Source of the DNA: Petrosia ficiformis
Taxonomy: Eukaryota; Porifera; Demospongiae; Haplosclerida; Petrosiidae
NCBI GenBank assembly: GCA_947044365.1
Contig: OX345652.1
Span: forward strand, 546,001 to 610,000
Direction: 5' to 3'
DNA length: 64,000 bases
Shown: piece after piece, positions 21,946-33,590 of the stretch
Layout: every line of letters begins with the position of its first letter
Position numbering within the stretch: the first letter of the stretch is position 1
Notes under the pieces: generated by a model
What the model saw: the letters and a program-made list of their open reading frames with translations, nothing else
Databases searched by the model: none
Told to the model about the DNA's origin: nothing
Program-made: the position numbers and the translations under genes

Positions 21946-24900
21946 ATGGCTCTTGCAGGACGACAAGTCCAGGTGCATCAAGATGGTGGTGTTACTGTTG
22001 GTCGTGTAGTTGATACAGTTATTGATCCGAGATCTGGCCTAGTTGCTGAGAGGGAAAGAGTTGCTGTTCAAGTACCCACAAGGGACGGCGGAACAGCTGT
22101 ACTTGTAGGAGAAAAGATCAGAGCTGCTCGCGTTGTAAGTTATGCAAATTGAATCATAATACATAATAATTATTATAATTATATTATATAATTATAATAT
22201 ATAATTATATATATATATATAATATATAATTAAATTGTGTAAGTGAGTGACTGTGTATGTATTTGCATAGTGTTATTACATACTAAAAATTTATTGCATT
22301 GGTGTGTATTTGCAAAATCTATCTGTTTGTCTATATCTAATCTATCTGTCTGTCTGTATTATTATTAGTCTATATATGATATCTATTTTTCTCTCTTCCA
22401 GCCAAATTGGATACAAAGTAATAGTAAGTATTTATATAGTGATGAAACTGAACACTGTGTAACTAATGTGTGACTTCCGCTACATTTAGATTTAATACCC
22501 AGTATAATATTAATAGATGGATGGATGAACGAATGGATGAAGGGATGGATGAAGGGATGGTTGGATGGATGGATGGATGGAAGGTTGGATGGACGGAAGG
22601 TTGGATGGATGGATGAAGGGATGGATGAAGGGATGGATGGATGAAGGGATGGTTGGATGGATGGATGGATGGATGGATGGACTATAGACTATAGACAGAT
22701 TTTAATAATATAATTTACATTTAAACAGTGCAACAGGTAAATGAACAAATGGATATGTTCATCAAAAAATTATGAATATAAATACAAAGAACTTTAAACT
22801 CACTTTTTAGTTGCGGAACAAAGAGTTCGCCCTCCTGCTATTGGTGGTGGACGTGCTGGATATTCTAATAATGAAGTGAATGACGACGATGAAAGCAGTC
22901 TTTTACTGCTGTTCAAATTCTGCTGTGTTCCATGTTTTCTACCTTGTGCTGTACACAGTGAGTCATGCATTATATAACACAATACAAATTTGTAATTTAG
23001 TTTATAACAACCAAAGGATATGCTCTTTCTTCATTGAACGATATCTTTCTACAGAGCTGTGCCTAGCCATTTGGCAGGTGGTTATGCTGATAGGAATAGC
23101 TTGTCTGATCGGGTTTACAGGTATGTTAAACAGGTTGAGTAGTATAATAGAGTTCATTAGCACTGTATAATAGACCGATTGGTTGTTGTAACCAATTAAT
23201 TGGTTACATCAGTTTCATGTACTTAATAGTCCAAGCAGTTGTAGAAACTTATCCAACTAGACAATATTATCATGTTTTTTATGTAAAAACAATTTCTCCT
23301 TCCTGTTATGAACATATCTATTACAGATGTATTACAATAACTATTAATACTTACAGAAAAACGGATACTCCATTCTGTGTATGCAATATATATGTATGTG
23401 TACATTAATAGTTGTTTAATCTAGTATAATATTTGTAGTAAGCTGCTATTTTGGATTGGTGGAGTATATTCAAGCTTCAATGGTAGTAACATTTAGACCC
23501 AAAAGTCTTCAGGAATTTGTTAACTTTTGGGTCAAACATCATTTTATAAAACTCTATAAAATATATTATATATTATGAGTATATTATAATATAATAGAAA
23601 TCTATATACTGTATATGTATTGTGTTATAATCACACCACAATCCACAAGAAGTTCCCCCACTCTGTCAGTTTACTCAAAGTTATTATAAATGTGAAGACG
23701 ATTGTCTCGGTCATTTTGAAAGTTGCTAGTCTGGCAAAATTTAGCATAAACAATATTTGAATAGTATAATAATTATATTCATGATTATATTTAATGATAT
23801 ATAACATGTATGGATGTCAAAACGACATCCATATAACTATACAGTACAGTACTTTGTATATTAATAGTAGCATAGGTACTTATAACCCAATACAGTACAG
23901 TACTTTGTATATTACTATATATTAATAGTAGCATAGGTACTTATAGCCCAATATAGTACAGTACTTTGTATATTACTATATATTAATAGTAGCATAGGTA
24001 CTTATAGCCCAATACAGTACAGTACTTTGTATATTACTATATATTAATAGTAGCATAGGTACTTATAACCCAATATAGTACAGTACTTTGTATATTACTA
24101 TATATTAATAGTAGCATAGGTACTTATAACCCAATACAGTACAGTACTTTGTATATTACTATATATTAATAGTAGCATAGGTACTTATAACCCAATATAG
24201 TACAGTACTTTGTATATTACTATATATTAATAGTAGCATAGGTACTTATAACCCAATACAGTACAGTACTTTGTATATTACTATATATTAATAGTAGCAT
24301 AGGTACTTATAGCCCAATATAGTACAGTACTTTGTATATTACTATATATTAATAGTAGCATAGGTACTTATAGCCCAATACAGTACAGTACTTTGTATAT
24401 TACTATATATTAATAGTAGCATAGGTACTTATAACCCAATACAGTACAGTACTTTGTATATTACTATATATTAATAGTAGCATAGGTACTTATAACCCAA
24501 TATAGTACAGTACTTTGTATATTACTATATATTAATAGTAGCATAGATACTTATAACCCAATATAGTACAGTACTTTGTATATTACTATATATTAATAGT
24601 AGCATAGGTACTTATAGCCCAATATAGTACAGTACTTTGTATATTACTATATATTAATAGTAGCTTATAACCCAATACAGTACAGTACTTTGTATATTAC
24701 TATATATTAATAGTAGCATAGGTACTTATAGCCCAATACAGTACAGTACTTTGTATATTACTATATATTAATAGTAGGACAGTTAATTCGTAGTCAGACC
24801 CACCTACATGAGACTAGGGGTCCTTGTATCATAACCTTTGTAGGTGATATGTATATTATGTATGTTATTGTGATATTTCTTGTTTATCTCTGTAGCTGCT

Positions 24901-25275
24901 GGTCCCCTGAATTGCTCACCACTCCAAGATACTAGTATTGTTACGTTTGTACTCCTTGGAATAATTCTTTGTATATCAGTCATTTGTATTTGCTTTGTAG
25001 TATTCCAAGGTGAAGACAAAGCTCTGTGTCAGTGCTGTCTGTACTGCTGTGCAGCAATATGTGGATTGCTGTTCCTAGGATTCGTGATTGCTGGTTCTGT
25101 TCTGGTATTCACAGAGCCTGTCTTCAGCGATATAGTGAATGGCTCATCAGATTGCAAGTTTATTGCAGCTCCTGTGGCAACTATGAGTTTTTCGTATGGC
25201 CTGATGTTGCTCTTCTCCTGTTGTTGGATTTGTTGTTGTTGCATGATACTGGGTGTTGCTGGAAATGAAAACTAA
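21946..25275 (+). CDS. Cysteine-rich multi-pass membrane protein of the same cluster
   Basis: Five exons in phase: 21946-22134, 22402-22423, 22811-22957, 23055-23120, 24896-25275, giving 267 residues. The start at 21946 (AAAATGG) is preferred over in-frame upstream GTG codons. The head, 63 codons in one exon, contains [20 protein letters not shown] and is soluble; I do not recognise it. The middle adds [14 protein letters not shown], an acidic NDDDESS stretch and CCVPCFLPC. Membrane segments follow: [36 protein letters not shown], a cysteine-rich helix near [16 protein letters not shown], and a last helix ending [13 protein letters not shown]. Exon phases (1 into the TM exons) match the TMEM272-like neighbours, suggesting a shared origin, though WDNAGR is absent. 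Intron 4 holds a 61-bp minisatellite. Confidence 0.8.
22505..22682. repeat. (GGAT)n tract
   Basis: GGATGGATGAAGGGATGG-type repeats in the second intron of the 21946 gene. Confidence 0.9.
23845..24778. repeat. 61-bp minisatellite
   Basis: About fifteen near-identical 61-bp units containing CAGTACAGTACTTTGTATAT and TAATAGTAGCATAGGTACTT. It fills most of intron 4 of the 21946 gene. Copies differ mainly at AACCC/AGCCC and ACAG/ATAG sites, giving a readable map of unit subtypes. Confidence 0.95.
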
Positions 25276-26061
25276 TCATTATGATGATTATTAACCTCTC
25301 TATAAATGGATACTTTAGAATTGGGTTATAGTTATACTTTACTTTATTTCTAGTTCAATAATTAGAGATGATGTACATTTATATAGTGTTGCGTGACTTA
25401 AATCCACAGTGATGTTATACCTTTTCATTATTAAATACTTTAAAATAAATTTAAAAAAAAGATATTAAAATGTAGTTTGTCTACCGAGTGACAATTATTG
25501 TTGATCATACTCTCAGTTTTCTGGAAATCATTAATGTAAGTTAACTACACATCTCTATACGCTACATAGTATATACATACATATGTACTACAGATGTAGG
25601 TGTACGTTTGTGCATACAAATATGCACTCCTACACATACCCCTACCATCCATAATCAAATTGTAATTTCTAGTATTATATATGTATGTATGTTATTGGAC
25701 ATTGGATGTACTATATGTTGTATGAATCAGAGGTCAGTATAGACTAATACACAAGAATCTAGTAGCAGCTCTTTACATGACAAGCCATTACACACATAAT
25801 CAAGAGTCAATACAGACTACTAAATTATGCTCCTCCGATAGTTGAAGGAAAGAGTAAGATCAAATTAATTATTGCAATATATAATTATAGATCTATAGCA
25901 GGGTGCAATGATTAATGTATCATGAAAGTTTATTCATGCATCAAAATAATTTTGCCATCGTTGCAAATACTTCTTTTAATTTGCTGTTATTACAAATTCT
26001 TGTTGTAGTTGTATTGAAAGAGGAGTCACATCCACAGCTTGAAACTTGAGTGATAGACAAA
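25276..26061. other. Intergenic region between cluster genes
   Basis: No coding exon recognised. A stretch near 25835-25853 ends with a good donor (GAAAGAGTAAGATC) and could be a 5' non-coding exon of the next gene. Confidence 0.4.
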
Positions 26062-26963
26062 ATGGCTAGAATTGGACAGGTTGCAATTGTAGGTGGTGAT
26101 GATGGGATCGCAGTTGTAAGGAAAGAAGTAATTATTGATCCAGAAACAGGTCTTCTAATTGAAGTTCAACACATCAAAGCTGCTGTTGATATTGGTGGAG
26201 GAGATATTGCTGTTCGGGAACAAAAGAAAATCAGAGTTATAGGAGTTGCAGTATGTCACTATAAATCAATTAGAGTGTAAACCTAATATCCTGCAGTACA
26301 TGTATATACCTAATGTATTAAATAGATAGGAGGTTTGGGTAAGTAAAATATTTTCATGATTAAGAGTAGTACAATCTTTGGATGCACTAGTATTGTAATG
26401 CTGTAATATGATAGTAAATAATATCATTTTTATATATAACAACAGAGGCAGAAACACTAATTGGAAAGTGGGGGGGCAGGGTATTGTTAATGTAATCCAC
26501 CACATCACTATGCACATGCATCATTAAGTTTAGCCAGCCCCTTCGCAAAGAAGCTGGCAGGCGAGACTACATTAAGTTCTATAGACATGCAAAATAGTTT
26601 TTCAAAATTTAATCTGTAAAATTACCGAAATATTGGACAATTATTGGAGCTGCACATAATATACAATCAAGTTATCAAGTGGCTAAAAGGGGGAGCAATT
26701 GGCCCCCTGCCCCCCCCCCCCCCCCCAGTATCTCTGCCACTGAACAGTTATGATGACAAAAATGCATTGAATTACACACACTTCTCCATTTTCTAACACA
26801 GCCACAAACTCAATCCAGACCTGCAATTCAGCCTCGCCCAGCAAACAACAGTGAGTTCATTAATAGTGATTATAATAATAATTATTAGTAAAATTATCAT
26901 AGACAAGTTTCTCTTTCATTATAATTATTCAGGCAGTCGACCTCGTAGCAGCTGTTCCATACA
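26062..26963 (+). CDS. Truncated relative of the 21946 gene (head exons only)
   Basis: Three exons in phase: 26062-26250 (63 codons, the same length as the 21946 head exon), 26802-26850, 26933-26963, ending on a GTAAGA donor in phase 2. The head contains VVRKEVIIDPETGLLIEVQH, clearly related to [20 protein letters not shown] of the neighbour. Exon 2 starts after CAG in phase 0 and ends in phase 1, as in the neighbour, and encodes a proline-rich QSRPAIQPRPANN. No membrane exons are recognised downstream. A possible continuation after the AG at 27408 reads YKCWCNMYPHQIPG and stops near 27550. It is either a gene with unrecognised last exons, a short soluble protein, or a decaying duplicate. Confidence 0.55.
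26709..26727. repeat. Poly-C tract
   Basis: About 18 consecutive C residues in an intron of the truncated cluster gene. It is a likely site of sequencing or replication error. Confidence 0.9.
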
Positions 26964-28345
26964 GTAAGAGATTAGTACTATATATAGTCTATCTCAAGAT
27001 TATATAATTATGCTAGTCTATGTATGGCTTAAATATATTTGTTTTGTAAAACACATTCTATAGTGTTACATAGCTATTCCCCTTTTGAGTTTAATATACA
27101 AAATAATGTTCCATTGTCAGTTATTGTAAATCGATACTAGTATCTGCCATCTATCAATGATTTTTAAGAAACAGAATAATTGAGATCAGTTGTTGTATTT
27201 CCAAAGATAGCTTTTATAATTATAATTGTAATAAGTGACATCAATTGTGGAGAACAGGTAATTATATAATTCAGGTGTATATAGCAGTAACAGCTGTTGA
27301 GAATTCCGAGTCATGGTAAGGCATATTTAAATTTAATTTGCCACATATATATATTTTGTATTTTTATAGTTTAATACCATTCATGAGGACAATAATAATA
27401 TTCACAGGTATAAATGTTGGTGCAACATGTACCCCCATCAAATTCCAGGAATTACAAACCAACGCCGCACAAATATAGAGTATATATATACATGCATGCT
27501 ATTATTATCTTACCATGAACTAGCTAACAGTCAAAAAGTAAGTTTTTAGTGTCAGAGACATGCATTTTCTAATAAGCACAGCTTATCAATTTAATTATTA
27601 ACTAATGAAGTGTAATAGTAGTGGATAATTTAATATCAACAACAAGAATAACATCAAAATTATATAATTATCAGGTCCTATCACCTAAGCTGTAGCCGTA
27701 TGTGTAGCTTACTAATATTAACATGGATAGTGTTTTTCATAATTCAGATCATTCACATCCTGATGTTTACACATTATGTACAACATGAAACTGTTTGACC
27801 TCACAAAAATATCCACAATTAATACGGTATATATAATGATTATTAAATCAATAGTGAATTAATAAAATAACAAAACTTGAAGCATCAGAAATAAAATAAA
27901 TATACAATGGCAGTGAGTTCCAGTTCCAGTTCCAACAAATAAAAACGAGTAGTTTTGAAAGACATTCAGTGATCCTCAATCTATAAACTTGGATATCCGA
28001 TATAATTATATATATATAATTTATGTGTATGTATATATATATATATATATATATGCAGAGGTACGTATAATTCTGTTTTGTGGCTCTGCATTGGATCCTT
28101 ATATCACAATTGATAGTGGAGCAGAGAGTGCAGTCAAATCATGACTACTGTAGACTGATGATAATTAGAGGAAAATTGGAAGTGATTTTAGAAATATTCA
28201 GAGAAGATTACCAGTATGTAAAATGTCAATATCTTTATCATTTTGCAGTACATTGTATTAATTCAATTGTACGTCCAGTTCTTGAGATGAAAGGTCGCTC
28301 CTTTACTTGTAATACACAACGAATGGATCAAAGTTAAGTCGTCCG
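26964..28345. other. Gene-poor AT-rich region after the membrane-protein cluster
   Basis: No supported gene. An 85-codon open frame at 28080-28337 starts at GTG and shows no domain; it is probably chance. (TA)n tracts lie near 27350 and 28035. Unrecognised last exons of the 26062 gene could be here. Confidence 0.4.
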
Positions 28346-29450
28346 CTCATCAATCTAGAATTCTTAAAATAGTAACATGATTATACACATTGATATTTAT
28401 GCTGTCACATGACATACGTACAGGTCTTAAAACATATTGTTCAGTCATGTGAACATACACATAATATACTGTCACATGACATGTTAAAACATATTGTTCA
28501 GTTACATGGATTGTCACTGTCACATGATGTGTACATTCAGTCACATGCACAATATACTGTCACATCATTGGTACATATATACAGGTCTTAAAATATATTG
28601 TTCAGTCACATGATTGTCATTGTCACATGACATGTACACACAGGTCTTAAAATATGTTGCTAAGTCACATCACATTATTGTACACAATATACTGTCACAT
28701 GATTGGTGCATACAGGTCTAAATGTTTAGTCATATGATTGTACACAATATACTGTCACATGACATGTTAAAACATAATATTCAGTTACATGGATTGTCAC
28801 TATCACATGACATGTACATTCAGTCACATGCACAATATACTGTCACAAGATTGGTACATATATACAGGTCTTAAAATATATTGTTCAGTCACATGATTGT
28901 CATTGTCACATGACATGTACACACAGGTCTTAAAATATGTTGCTAAGTCACATCACATTATTGTACACAATATACTGTCACATGATTGGTACATACAGGT
29001 CTAAATGTTTAGTCATATGATTGGACATAGGTCTTGAAAATATTTGTTAGTTAAATGATTATACACATAATATGTCACATGACATATACATACACATATT
29101 ATCTGTCACATGACATGTACATAGTTACATGTCTTCAAACATTTTCAGTTACATGATTGTATAAATATAATAATTATAATGTCACATGACATTTACATAA
29201 AGGATTAAAACATTGTTCAGTCACATGACATGTACATTTAAGTCTTACAACATATTGTTCAGTTACATGATTGTACATAATATACTGTCACATGACATGT
29301 ACATACATGTCTTAAAAACATATTCTTTAGTTACATGATTATCGGTCCACACACAATACAGTCACATGACTGTACATACACGATAACATATTTTTCAGTC
29401 ACATGACTAGTACTATTGGTCCACACACAATACATTGTACATGTATTATC
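28346..29450. repeat. Array of TCACATGA-bearing degenerate repeats
   Basis: A 1.1-kb tract made of degenerate modules containing GTCACATGAC, CATGTACAT, ACAGGTCTTAAAA and TATTGTTCAG. About 18-20 copies of TCACATGA are present by eye. A higher-order duplication of about 283 bp is visible (modules from about 28471 repeat from about 28754). Confidence 0.85.
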
Positions 29451-29730
29451 TACAGTTATGTGTATAACATTCTTCAGGTACAAATTATTCTTCACTCATC
29501 ACATTCCCTCATTCTTATATAATGGTTTTAGTCTTCAAGGTGCCATAAATCTGGTTTTCTGATCTATTATGCTCAATATAAAGATACAAGATACAAGATG
29601 AAAGAAGATGTACGGTCAATGATGGTATCACACATTTAAAATACAACATTTCCGAATTAATATGCCATTCCAGTAACACAGACTGTTACATTTCCAATTT
29701 TTCCTTGTCTGATTGAATACAAGATCATAA

Positions 29731-30085
29731 TCAACAATTATTAATTAATGCGCTCGCTATTCAGTAACACCATGCTATGGTTCCAATATTTCTTGAGCTG
29801 GTGCCACAATCAACAATTATGAATTAATGCACTCGCTATTCAGTAACACCATGCTATGCTTCCAATATTTCTTGAGCTGGTGCCATAATCAACAATTATT
29901 AATTAATGCGCTCGCTATTCAGCAACGCCATGCTATGGTTCCAATATTTCTTGAGCTGGTGTCACAATCAACGATTACGAATTAATGCACTCGCTATTCA
30001 GTAACACCATGCTATACTTCCAATATTTCTTGAGCTGGTGCCATAATCAACGATTACGAATTAATGGGCTATTCAACTACGAATG
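29731..30085. repeat. 79-bp minisatellite
   Basis: Just over four units of 79 bp containing ATTAATTAATGCGCTCGCTA and CCAATATTTCTTGAGCTGG. Confidence 0.9.
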
Positions 30086-30199
30086 CGCTATTCAGTAACA
30101 TTTTAATAATATCAAATTTTTCTTGTTTCATTAAAAATGAAGTATATTAGGACCCTTCAACTACAAGTGATTTAGAATGGATAATGTGAATGATGTAGC

Positions 30200-30560
30200 A
30201 CTTAGTCTTTCAAGGTACTTGGTTTTGTGAAATGTGGTCTTCAAGGTTTATTCCAAACCTCTTCGGCAGTACAAACCCAGTGTTGAGCGTAACTTACCCT
30301 TCCAACTGCAAGGCTTGCTTTCGAAACTTAGTCTTTAAGACATTCTCTAAATGAAACCCAGTCTTCAGTGTAACTTACCCTTAGGGGCTTGGTCTACTCT
30401 TAGTCTTCAAGGCACTTTCGGAATCATGGCTTGCTCGAAACGTAGTCTTCAGCATAACTTGCTCTTCAATTCTTCAACTTCAAGGTACTCTCAGAACAAC
30501 GCCCATTCTTTATTTTCATGGCTTGTTTAAAACCCAGTCTTCAAGGCTTGATCATAAAGA
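30200..30560. repeat. Degenerate CTTCAAGG-rich repeat region
   Basis: Loose repetition of AGTCTTCAAGG, AACCCAGTCTT and GGCTTG motifs without a fixed period. No coding frame. Confidence 0.5.
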
Positions 30561-30599
30561 TGAATTCGAATGCTTGTTATTGCTAAAAAAAAATTCTAA

Positions 30600-30985
30600 A
30601 GGCTTGAACACAATATCATAAATATTACATGCTCACTACTCTCTAAAGGCTTGATATTCAGGTAACACTCTTCTTGTAAATATTACATGCTCACTACTCT
30701 CTAAAGGCTTGATATTCAGGCAACACACCATCATAAATATTACATGCTCACTACTCTCTAAAGGCTTGATATTCATGTAACACTCTTGTAAATATTTCAT
30801 GCTCACTACTCCCTAAAGGCTTGATATTCAGGCAACACTCTTCTTGTAAATATTACATGCTCACTACTCTCTAAAGGCTTGATATTCAGGCAACACTCTT
30901 CTTGTAAATATTACATGCTCACTACTCTCTAAAGGCTTGATATTCAGGCAACACGCTATCATAAATATTACATGCTCATTAGTCT
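30600..30985. repeat. 58-bp minisatellite
   Basis: About seven units of 58 bp containing TAAATATTACATGCTCACTA and CTAAAGGCTTGATATTCAGG. Confidence 0.9.
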
Positions 30986-32790
30986 CTATATATAGGCATT
31001 TGCTATATCAGCAATCCCAAACTCTCTACTTAAAATCTTCTCTCGCTGTTTAATCATGTGTATTTGAACTATCTTATACATACAATTCTACACTACTCTA
31101 TTATACATGTACAGTACATGCAAAGTTATAAAAAATTAAAGTTGTGTACATAAAATAAAATTATAAAGTACTTTTAAATATAATCTACTCTACATTTCTA
31201 CACAGTTATGCTACATTATATACATAATAGGAACAATACATGTATTCACCTACCTGTAGGGGTCAATATGTACACTTAATCATTATATATATCATATTTA
31301 CAATTATTCATAATACATACTAGATCTATAATCTATTTTAACTTGTATATTTCTATTTATAGTTCAATTATATAATATTATTTAAAGATGGAGAGCTTTT
31401 CACTTCCATGTTCTAAGATAAGATACAAGTGCTGTTAACGTTGCAATGGATGTGATACTATATTATATATATATATGTATTAGTACCTTACCAATCATAT
31501 TTTAAGATTGAGGAAATTATATATTCCTATTACACCATATTACAGACAAAATCAACTACTTCAAATAAATCAAATAAATTAAATTCATTTGTAATGCAAG
31601 ATTGGGGAAATGCCAAACGAAGACTTCATTTTGTATATGCGACTACAAATTGCGTATCCATCAATCGTTAGTGTATGATGAATGCAGTTAATCACAACTA
31701 ATCTCATTATATTCCTCAATGCTTATTTATGCTGGCTCTATAAGTTCCTCAATCCTAGTTGTGTTGTGTGAAAGCAATGCATTATAGATTGATTGAGAAT
31801 AAGAAACGTGACTTTTCATTAATTAATGGATACTAATAGAAGAGTAGAGGCTTGAGGTTGTACTTTCAAATGAAGCATTTTGATTGTAAGCATTCGTAAC
31901 AAGACGAGATTAGTCTAGATGTAGAGAACAAAGTTCCAAGAAATTTTATAATCCAACGAAAAGCCACTTATCTTATTCTCGGTCAGTATATTAACAAATA
32001 ACAATATTGTTTGCTCAAGTAATCTTCTTAGAGTCTGGAGACTGCAACAAGAAAAAGAGCACATCAGACAGGCTAAGCTACTCCACAATACCTAGGATAA
32101 TAATCAATAGATAAAAGATGAGATCCTAAAGATTCGTGTTTTACCTTGTACGTCAGGACATCACAAAGATCTGGACGAACAAGATAGTGTGGACTAGCTA
32201 TAGCCTGTTATAGGTAGTTCCACCTCTGTAGATCTGTGGAAAATATTCAATGCTATCTATAAGCTTAGGCTAAACATATTTTGAATACATGATGTCTAAA
32301 AAGAATTTAAAATTTTATTTCAAAAAGACAAACAGACACAAATTTAACACAAATGGTGGGTATGTATGTATGTATGTAACTTATCTATTTGGCATAGTGC
32401 TGGTGTGTACCTTATCTATTTGGCATAGCGCTGACTGAATACATGATCTATACAAGCCCCAGTACGTTACCTTGGTATACTGAGGTCATGTTACATATAT
32501 AAATACATTACATTATATTACACTTAATAGATTACATTACCACTATACACTATTGATTATATATAACATACAGTAACTTGATCCCTTGAGTCTCACGATG
32601 AACCTCAGGTATTCATGATACTATGAACAGCTGGTATTCATGGTACAATGAAGAACATCAGGTACTCTCAATACGATACGATCCAACAGGAAGAGTAGAG
32701 GGGGTAGATACAGGTAGTACCTGTAAAAACAAGAGGTAAACTGATATTATAAAATGAATGAGAAGAGCAGTTGTTAGAATTAATAGCAAG
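30986..32790. other. Gene-poor region with exon-like minus-strand fragments
   Basis: No coding gene. On the minus strand, 32226-32156 is bounded by a good acceptor (TCTACAG) and donor (GTAAAA) but has stops in all frames, so it could be a non-coding exon. A second fragment near 32720-32660 follows TTTTTACAG and is open for about 20 codons ending in a stop. These hint at an unresolved minus-strand transcript. Confidence 0.3.
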
Positions 32791-32799
32791 TTATCTGCT

Positions 32800-33590
32800 A
32801 ATAGCTGTATATCTAAATTTAGTAACATGTTAAATAGTATTAGCTGTAAATCTAAATTTAGTAACATGTTAAATAGTATTAGCTGTATATCTAAATTTAG
32901 TAACATGTTAAATAGTATTAGCTGTATATCTAAATTTAGTAACATGTTAAATAGTATTAGCTGTATATCTAAATTTAGTAACATGTTAAATAGTATTAGC
33001 TGTACATCTAAATTTAGTAACATGTTAAATAGTATTAGCTGTATATCTAAATTTAGTAACATGTTAAATAGTATTAGCTGTATATCTAAATTTAGTAACA
33101 TGTTAAATAGTATTAGCTGTAAATCTAAATTTAGTAACATGTTAAATAGTATTAGCTGTATATCTAAATTTAGTAACAGGTTAAATAGTATTAGCTGTAT
33201 ATCTAAATTTAGTAACATGTTAAATAGTATTAGCTGTACATCTAAATTTAGTAACATGTTAAATAGTATTAGCTGTACATCTAAATTTAGTAACATGTTA
33301 AATAGTATTAGCTAAATTTAGTAACATGTTAAATAGTATTAGCTGTATATCTAAATTTAGTAACAGGTTAAATAGTATTAGCTGTATATCTAAATTTAGT
33401 AACATGTTAAATAGTATTAGCTGTATATCTAAATTTAGTAACATGTTAAATAGTATTAGCTGTACATCTAAATTTAGTAACAGGTTAAATAAATAATATT
33501 AGCTGTACATCTAAATTTAGTAACATGTTAAATAGTATTAGCTGTATATCTAAATTTAGTAACCTGCTACTAAATTTAGATATACAGCTC
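32800..33590. repeat. 39-bp minisatellite, inverted relative of the 20435 array
   Basis: About twenty 39-bp units (CTAAATTTAGTAACATGTTA then AATAGTATTAGCTGTATAT). The reverse complement aligns with the 20435-20840 unit at about 33 of 39 positions. Long open frames on both strands result from the period being divisible by three. Confidence 0.95.

Noticed and set aside
22727..22734. Micro-exon between exons 2 and 3 of the 21946 gene
   Set aside because: It has AG and GT borders, but including it would put the next exon in the wrong phase.
28080..28337. 85-codon frame as a gene
   Set aside because: Starts at GTG, has no recognisable domain or splice context, and lies in AT-rich DNA where such frames are expected.
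28346..30980. CRISPR array
   Set aside because: Repeats are contiguous or degenerate without unique spacers, the genome is eukaryotic, and no cas genes exist.
32658..33315. Long reading frames on both strands over 32.7-33.3 kb as repeat proteins
   Set aside because: They arise from a 39-bp tandem repeat that has no stop in several frames. Both strands are equally open and the array is non-coding in appearance.
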